Positions 62,558 to 64,000 of a stretch of 64,000 nucleotides of DNA are shown here, in pieces. The notes under the pieces are model-generated. The model did not search any database, was not told the DNA's origin, and saw only the letters and a list, made by a program, of their open reading frames with translations. The first letter of the stretch is position 1; every line of letters begins with the position of its first letter. The DNA comes from an uncultured Oscillospiraceae bacterium (GTDB taxonomy: Bacteria; Bacillota; Clostridia; Oscillospirales; Ruminococcaceae), in the NCBI GenBank assembly GCA_934446355.1, contig CAKSEC010000002.1, forward strand, positions 124,001 through 188,000, in the 5' to 3' direction. The translations under genes were made by a program, and so were the position numbers.

Positions 62558-63370
62558 ATGATAAAGGATATTACCATAGGTCAGTATTTTCCGGGAAAAT
62601 CGGTGATACACAGGCTGGACAGCCGTGTGAAGCTGCTGCTGGATATACTGTACCTTGTCATTCTATTCACGGCGCAGAGTTACACGGGTCTGCTGCTTGG
62701 AATGCTTTTCATGGTTGTATGCTATATCCTTGCACGGATAAAGCTGATCATGATACTGAAAAGCATAAAGCCGATACTGCCGCTGATGATATTCACCGGC
62801 GTGCTGAATCTGTTTTTTGTCAAGGGCGAAACTCCGCTTTTTCAGTGGGGATTCATCACGATATACCCTGAGGGCGTGGACACGGCGGCGTTCATGATAA
62901 TCAGAGTGATCACGCTTATCGTCGGAATGTCGCTGCTGACCTATACGACCTCCCCGATAATGCTGACGGACGCCATTGAGCGGCTGCTGTCGCCGCTGAA
63001 AAAGCTTCACGTGCCGGTGCACGAGCTGTCGATGATGATGACGATAGCGCTGAGATTTATTCCCACGCTTATCGAGGAAACGGACAAGATAATGTCTGCG
63101 CAAAAAGCAAGAGGCGCAGAAATGGACACCGGCGGGCTCATCAAAAAGGCGAAATCGCTGATACCCGTGCTGATACCGCTGTTCGTGTCCGCATTCAAGA
63201 GGGCGAACGAGCTTGCCACTGCGATGGAATGCCGCTGCTATCACGGCGGAGAGGGCAGGACAAGGCTCAGGATAATGCACACGGCTATGCGGGACTATGT
63301 CGCCATTGCCGTAATGCTGCTGCTGTTTGCGGCGGTGATAGTCATAAACTGCTTTCCGGTACTGCCGTGA
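62558..63370 (+). CDS. ecfT: Energy-coupling factor transporter transmembrane protein EcfT
   Basis: This is a 270-residue membrane protein with about five helices that couples the ATPases to S components. The two coupling motifs are KARGAEMDTGG (residues ~185-195) and AMECRCYHGGEGRTR (residues ~225-240), as in the Firmicute EcfT family. The first part, GQYFPGKSVIHRLDSRVKLL, is the usual N-terminus. It lies between the fused ATPase gene and truA. Confidence 0.93.
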   Translation: MIKDITIGQYFPGKSVIHRLDSRVKLLLDILYLVILFTAQSYTGLLLGMLFMVVCYILARIKLIMILKSIKPILPLMIFTGVLNLFFVKGETPLFQWGFITIYPEGVDTAAFMIIRVITLIVGMSLLTYTTSPIMLTDAIERLLSPLKKLHVPVHELSMMMTIALRFIPTLIEETDKIMSAQKARGAEMDTGGLIKKAKSLIPVLIPLFVSAFKRANELATAMECRCYHGGEGRTRLRIMHTAMRDYVAIAVMLLLFAAVIVINCFPVLP

Positions 63371-63388
63371 GCGTGGCGAGGTGAGGAT

Positions 63389-64000
63389 TTGCGCAATCTC
63401 AAGGTATTTATTGCATACAACGGCGCAGCCTATCACGGCTTTCAGCGTCAGGACAATGCGGTCACAGTGCAGCAGACGGTCGAAAGCTGCATAGGCAGGC
63501 TGCTGAAAATACCCGCGCCGGTGATTTACGGCTGCTCACGCACCGACACCGGTGTGCACGCACGTGAATTCTGCTTCAATGTGCACATCGACAGCAGGAT
63601 ACCCTGCGAGGGCTTTATAAAGGGAATGAACACCCTGCTCCCGCCGGATATCGCAGTGCTTTCCTGCGAGGACGCCCCGGAGGACTTTCATGCGAGATAC
63701 TGCACAAAGAGCAAGGAATATGTGTATCTCATCTCGAATACTCCTCAAAGGGACGTATTTTTGCAGCAGCTTGCGTATCATTACCCATACAAGCTGGATA
63801 TACAGAAGATGAACGAGGCTGCGGGGCTGCTTGTCGGCACGCATGATTTCGGGGCGTTCTGCCGCGCTGAGGGCAAGGCACGAATGGCGTCCACCGTCAG
63901 GACTATATATGAGTTCAGCGCGCAGATGAACGGCACTGTATGCGAGCTGAGGATATGCGGCAGCGGATTTTTGTACAATATGGTAAGGATCTGCGCAGGT
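63389..64000 (+). CDS. truA: tRNA pseudouridine(38-40) synthase (partial, C-terminus beyond the window)
   Basis: The first 204 codons are present. The start is TTG (63389) after GAGGTGAGG, giving (M)RNLKVFIAYNGAAYHGFQRQ. The catalytic aspartate is in CSRTDTGVHA near residue 51. HARYCTKSKEYVYLI, THDFGAFC and the GSGFLYNMVR loop near the edge are family features. TruA modifies positions 38-40 of tRNAs. It sits after ecfT, the usual Firmicute order. Confidence 0.93.
   Translation, partial: MRNLKVFIAYNGAAYHGFQRQDNAVTVQQTVESCIGRLLKIPAPVIYGCSRTDTGVHAREFCFNVHIDSRIPCEGFIKGMNTLLPPDIAVLSCEDAPEDFHARYCTKSKEYVYLISNTPQRDVFLQQLAYHYPYKLDIQKMNEAAGLLVGTHDFGAFCRAEGKARMASTVRTIYEFSAQMNGTVCELRICGSGFLYNMVRICAG

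Overview
The window looks like a chromosomal segment of an anaerobic, moderately G+C-rich Firmicute of the Ruminococcus/Oscillospiraceae type. The support is indirect: GatCAB transamidation genes, a T-box leader on proS, the nusA-ylxR-ylxQ-infB gene order, near-consensus sigma-A promoters (many TTGACA-17-TATAAT), frequent TTG starts after strong Shine-Dalgarno sequences, an NPDTG-type wall-anchored protein, and carbohydrate genes (GH31, MalQ, fucose/arabinose-type isomerase). No rRNA, tRNA, CRISPR array, prophage or transposase gene was seen. The species call is an inference.

Layout. 1-10 kb: a partial cytidylate-kinase-like gene, an ArsB/NhaD-type transporter with a structured leader, a sugar isomerase, a MATE exporter, malQ, and the gatCAB operon. 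10.3-19.2 kb: T-box/proS, a heterodimeric ABC exporter, then a minus-strand operon of an RlmI-like methyltransferase, a DUF1653 protein and a second MATE exporter. 19.3-30 kb: an iron-dependent alcohol dehydrogenase; a three-gene ABC system (ATPase, 1072-residue membrane-anchored repeat protein, MacB/FtsX-like permease) behind paired operator-like dyads; a GH31 glycosidase divergent from an AraC-type regulator. 29.7-37 kb: Rrf2 regulator-nadA-mnmA, a zinc-ribbon membrane protein, and an XRE regulator divergent from a wall-anchored protein with two matching operators between them. 37-47.3 kb: a long translation/RNA operon, rimP-nusA-ylxR-ylxQ-infB-rbfA-nrnA-truB-ribF, then gltX. 47.4-52.8 kb: a Gld-like ABC cluster. 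53-64 kb: a TatD-associated radical SAM gene, ruvC-ruvA-TPR-ruvB, glmM, three small or unassigned genes, a fused EcfA1-EcfA2 ATPase, ecfT and the start of truA.

The least explained structure is a dispersed repeat family with about 20-bp terminal inverted repeats. There are three complete copies (28545-28649, 32183-32422, 52784-53089) and one truncated copy (19266-19314). The cores differ in length but fold into nested hairpins. The inner closing stem covaries between copies, one copy carries a tandem 68-bp duplication, and one copy supplies the end of mnmA. I do not recognise it as a named family.

Other points of note: ylxQ seems to start at ATA, overlapping the ylxR stop; IF-2 has a long disordered arm with seven near-identical 14-residue repeats; and the nhaD-type gene has a leader that could be a riboswitch.
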